From: an uncultured Pseudomonadota bacterium
GTDB taxonomy: Bacteria > Pseudomonadota > Gammaproteobacteria > Burkholderiales > Usitatibacteraceae
Length of the DNA: 7,062 bases
Direction of reading: 5' to 3'
Assembly (NCBI GenBank): GCA_946885905.1
Contig: CAMPHL010000134.1
Span: 1 to 7,062, forward strand
The notes under the pieces are model-generated. The model worked only from the letters and a program-made list of their open reading frames with translations. It did no database searches and had not been told where the DNA came from. Shown one piece after another: positions 5,256 to 7,062 of this stretch. Within the stretch, counting starts at the first letter, position 1; the number at the start of each line of letters is the position of its first letter. A program made the position numbers and the translations under genes.

Positions 5256-6011
5256 ATGAGCAGCGAAATAATCCTCGAGACACGAGGCCTCACGAAGGAA
5301 TTCAAGGGCTTCGTCGCCGTCGACAACGTGAACCTCAAGGTGCGCCGGGGCACCATCCATGCGCTGATCGGCCCCAACGGGGCGGGCAAGACGACCACCT
5401 TCAACCTGCTCACCAAGTTCCTGCCGCCCACGCGCGGGCAGATCCTGTTCAAGGGCGAGGACATCACGGGCGAGCGGCCTTCCGACGTGGCGCGCCGCGG
5501 CATCATCCGCTCCTTCCAGATCTCCGCCGTCTTCCCGAACCTCACGGTGCTGGAGAACGTGCGCATCGCGCTGCAGCGCGGCCTCGGGACGAGCTTCCAC
5601 TTCTGGAAGCGCGAGAAAACGCTCGCGGTGCTCAACGCCCGTGCGATGGAGCTGCTCGAGCGTGTGGACCTGGGCGGCTTCGCGAGCGTGAACGCCGTCG
5701 AGCTCGCCTACGGGCGCAAGCGCACCCTCGAGATCGCCACCACGCTCGCGATGGACCCGGAGCTCATGCTCCTGGACGAGCCCACCGCCGGCATGGGCCA
5801 CGAGGACGTCGACCGCGTGAAGGCCCTCATCAAGGAGGTCGCGGCCGGCCGCACCGTGGTGATGGTCGAGCACAACATGAGCGTGGTTTCGGGCATCTGC
5901 GACACCATCACCGTGCTGCAGCGCGGCGCCGTGCTGGCCGAAGGCACCTACGCCGAGGTCTCCGCCAACCCGCAGGTGATCGAGGCCTACATGGGGTCGG
6001 CCGATGGCTGA
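5256..6011 (+). CDS. livG: Branched-chain amino acid-type ABC transporter ATP-binding protein, LivG-like
   Basis: This is a cytoplasmic ATPase subunit of a HAAT-family importer, 251 residues from ATG 5256. Visible motifs are Walker A GPNGAGKTT (39-47), Q-loop Gln88 in RSFQ, signature LAYGRKR (150-156) in place of LSGGQ, Walker B LMLLDE (170-175), D-loop region TAGMGHED (177-184) and switch His206 in VEHNM. RGIIRSFQISAVFPNLTVLENV and the YG-type signature are characteristic of LivG rather than LivF. In-frame starts also exist at 5184 (TTG) and 5211 (ATG); 5256 is preferred because it gives normal LivG length and lies downstream of the candidate promoter, but it has no obvious Shine-Dalgarno, so 5211 remains possible. 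The 3' end overlaps the next gene by 8 nt, indicating translational coupling. Confidence 0.92.
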   Translation: MSSEIILETRGLTKEFKGFVAVDNVNLKVRRGTIHALIGPNGAGKTTTFNLLTKFLPPTRGQILFKGEDITGERPSDVARRGIIRSFQISAVFPNLTVLENVRIALQRGLGTSFHFWKREKTLAVLNARAMELLERVDLGGFASVNAVELAYGRKRTLEIATTLAMDPELMLLDEPTAGMGHEDVDRVKALIKEVAAGRTVVMVEHNMSVVSGICDTITVLQRGAVLAEGTYAEVSANPQVIEAYMGSADG

Positions 6012-6711
6012 AGAAGTCCTCAACCTCTCGGGCGTGAACGCCTGGTACGGCGAGTCGCACGTGCTGCACGGCGTGGACCTGGTCGTGCACAAGGGCGAGG
6101 TGGTGACGCTGCTGGGGCGCAACGGCGCCGGGCGCACCTCCACGCTCAAGTCGATCCTGGGCATGGTGGGCCGCCGCGCCGGCTCCATCAAGGTGAACGG
6201 CGTGGAAACCGTCACCTGGCCCACGTATCGCGTCGCGCACCTGGGGGTGGGTTATTGCCCCGAGGAGCGCGGCATCTTCTCCAGCCTCTCGGTGGAGGAG
6301 AACCTCACGCTCCCGCCGGTGATCGCCAAGGGCGGCATGCCGGTCGAGGAGATCTACGGCATGTTCCCCAACCTGCAGGAGCGCCGCAAGACGGCGCAGG
6401 GAACCAAGCTCTCGGGCGGGGAGCAGCAGATGCTCGCGATGGCGCGGATCCTGCGCACGGGGGCGAACCTGCTGCTCCTCGACGAGATCACCGAGGGCCT
6501 CGCCCCGGTCATCGTCCAGGCCCTCGCGCGCGTTATCGTGAAGCTGAAGGAACGCGGCTTCACGATCGTGCTGGTGGAACAGAACTTCAGGTTCGCCGCG
6601 CCGCTGGCGGACCGGCATTACGTGATGGAGCACGGAAAAATCGCGGAGACCTTCTCCGCGTCGGAACTCGAGTCGAAGACGCAAATGCTTCACGAGTACC
6701 TGGGTGTGTAG
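6004..6711 (+). CDS. livF: Branched-chain amino acid-type ABC transporter ATP-binding protein, LivF-like, with Walker A Lys to Arg
   Basis: The product is 235 residues, normal for LivF, and pairs with the LivG-like subunit to power import. The start ATG lies inside the end of the preceding gene (ATGGCTGA overlap). LivF landmarks are VGYCPEERGIFSSLSVEENL (82-101), signature LSGGEQQMLAMARIL (136-150), Walker B LLLLDE (156-161), EGLAPVIV (164-171) and VEQNF, with Gln193 at the switch position as is usual for LivF. Two deviations stand out. The P-loop reads GRNGAGRTS with Arg44 (codon CGC at 6133-6135) where Lys is normally invariant, and Walker B is followed by Ile-Thr rather than the usual Pro-Ser. 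The frame is intact and all other motifs are present, so this looks like a functional gene, possibly a subgroup with an altered nucleotide site. Confidence 0.92.
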   Translation: MAEEVLNLSGVNAWYGESHVLHGVDLVVHKGEVVTLLGRNGAGRTSTLKSILGMVGRRAGSIKVNGVETVTWPTYRVAHLGVGYCPEERGIFSSLSVEENLTLPPVIAKGGMPVEEIYGMFPNLQERRKTAQGTKLSGGEQQMLAMARILRTGANLLLLDEITEGLAPVIVQALARVIVKLKERGFTIVLVEQNFRFAAPLADRHYVMEHGKIAETFSASELESKTQMLHEYLGV

Positions 6712-6725
6712 CTAGGCACAACTCT

Positions 6726-6740
6726 AGAGGAGCGAAGGGA
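6726..6740 (+). promoter_or_regulatory. Ribosome binding site of the substrate-binding protein
   Basis: The 31-nt gap after the LivF-like gene holds AGAGGAG (6726-6732, 10 nt before ATG 6743) and AAGGGA (6735-6740, 2 nt before it). The first is the better-spaced Shine-Dalgarno. No terminator or promoter fits in the gap, so the gene is most likely co-transcribed with the two ATPase genes. Confidence 0.55.
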
Positions 6741-6742
6741 AC

Positions 6743-7062
6743 ATGAAGATGAAACTGAAGGTACTGGCCGCCGCCGCGGCCCTGGCGCTGTCGGCCGGCG
6801 CCCACGCACAGATCTCCGGCAACGTCGTGAAGATCGGCGTGCTGAACGACCAGTCCAGCCTGTACGCGGACCTGGGCGGCCAGGGCTCGGTGCTCGCCGC
6901 GAGGATGGCCATCGAGGACTTCAAGGCGAAGGACAAGGGGCTCAACGTGGAGGTGGTCTTCGCCGACCACCAGAACAAGCCCGACGTGGGCTCGCAGGTG
7001 GCGCGCCGCTGGTACGACGCCGAGGGCGTGGACGCGATCTTCGACGTCCCGAACTCCGGCGT
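6743..7062 (+). CDS. Periplasmic substrate-binding protein of a branched-chain amino acid-type ABC transporter (3' end outside window)
   Basis: Only the first 106 residues are present and the frame is open to the window edge. Residues 1-22 are a Sec signal peptide (MKMKLK, Ala/Leu core, cleavage after AHA before Gln23) without a lipobox. The mature start, VVKIGVLNDQSSLYADLGGQGSV, followed by AARMAIEDF and then VVFADHQNKPDVGSQVARRW, is the N-terminal lobe of a type I periplasmic binding fold (LivJ/LivK, Peripla_BP_6). The DVPNSG near the edge follows a common pattern in this group. The ligand could be a branched-chain amino acid, but relatives with this style also bind amides and aromatic acids, so it is left open. 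Position directly after the two ATPase genes marks it as their receptor; LivH/LivM permeases are not seen in the window. Confidence 0.9.
   Translation, partial: MKMKLKVLAAAAALALSAGAHAQISGNVVKIGVLNDQSSLYADLGGQGSVLAARMAIEDFKAKDKGLNVEVVFADHQNKPDVGSQVARRWYDAEGVDAIFDVPNSG

Noticed and set aside
5705..5724. Degenerate LAYGRKR signature in the LivG-like ATPase as a sign of inactivity.
   Set aside because: LivG proteins normally have a YG-type signature instead of LSGGQ, and the GRKR with GMGHED combination appears to be a subgroup feature; all other motifs are intact.
5136..6224. A 362-codon minus-strand open frame opposite the LivG-like gene and running through the 5150-5173 terminator.
   Set aside because: The sense strand encodes a complete ABC ATPase; the antisense product is Arg/His-rich without motifs and would cross an intrinsic terminator.

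Overview
This 7.06-kb window is high-GC (roughly two-thirds G+C by eye), tightly packed Gram-negative chromosomal DNA. Sec signal peptides, an outer-membrane barrel ending in Phe and the style of the branched-chain ABC transporter genes all suggest a betaproteobacterium (Burkholderiales/Nitrosomonadales-like). That placement is inference from protein style, not from a marker gene. No tRNA, rRNA, CRISPR array, insertion sequence or phage gene was seen.

Layout. (1) 3-344 (+) is the 3' end of a COG1233/PYROXD2-type FAD oxidoreductase. (2) 323-502 is a long, nearly perfect inverted repeat that fills the gap between convergent genes and runs into both 3' ends; its inner hairpin plus a T6 run looks like a terminator. 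(3) 491-1279 (-) is a crotonase-fold protein of the ECHDC3 type that lacks both classical catalytic glutamates. (4) 1280-1407 is a divergent intergenic region with weak promoter-like elements. (5) 1408-2784 and 2796-5126 (+), 11 nt apart, form a two-gene operon. The first encodes a signal peptide, TPR repeats and an outer-membrane barrel resembling the Slam/DUF560 family. The second encodes a large exported FecR-domain protein whose C-terminal half is a tandem duplication of a Gly-rich beta domain that ends like a TbpB beta-barrel. A strong intrinsic terminator (5150-5173) closes this operon. (6) 5256-6011, 6004-6711 and 6743-7062 (+) are a branched-chain (HAAT-family) ABC transporter cluster: LivG-like ATPase, LivF-like ATPase and the start of a periplasmic substrate-binding protein. 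It has its own candidate promoter just after the terminator.

How the parts work together. The most interesting unit is the TPR-barrel/FecR pair. Its architecture fits a type XI (Slam-like) outer-membrane translocator encoded next to its own cargo, but with a FecR domain on a non-lipidated cargo and two barrel-like domains in tandem. This is inference from domain pattern and gene order. The ABC cluster would import an amino acid or small carboxylate; permease genes are not in the window and may lie downstream. Its LivF-like subunit has Arg instead of the Walker A Lys. The oxidoreductase and crotonase genes at the left end could belong to lipid or acyl-CoA metabolism, but they converge and so do not share a transcript.
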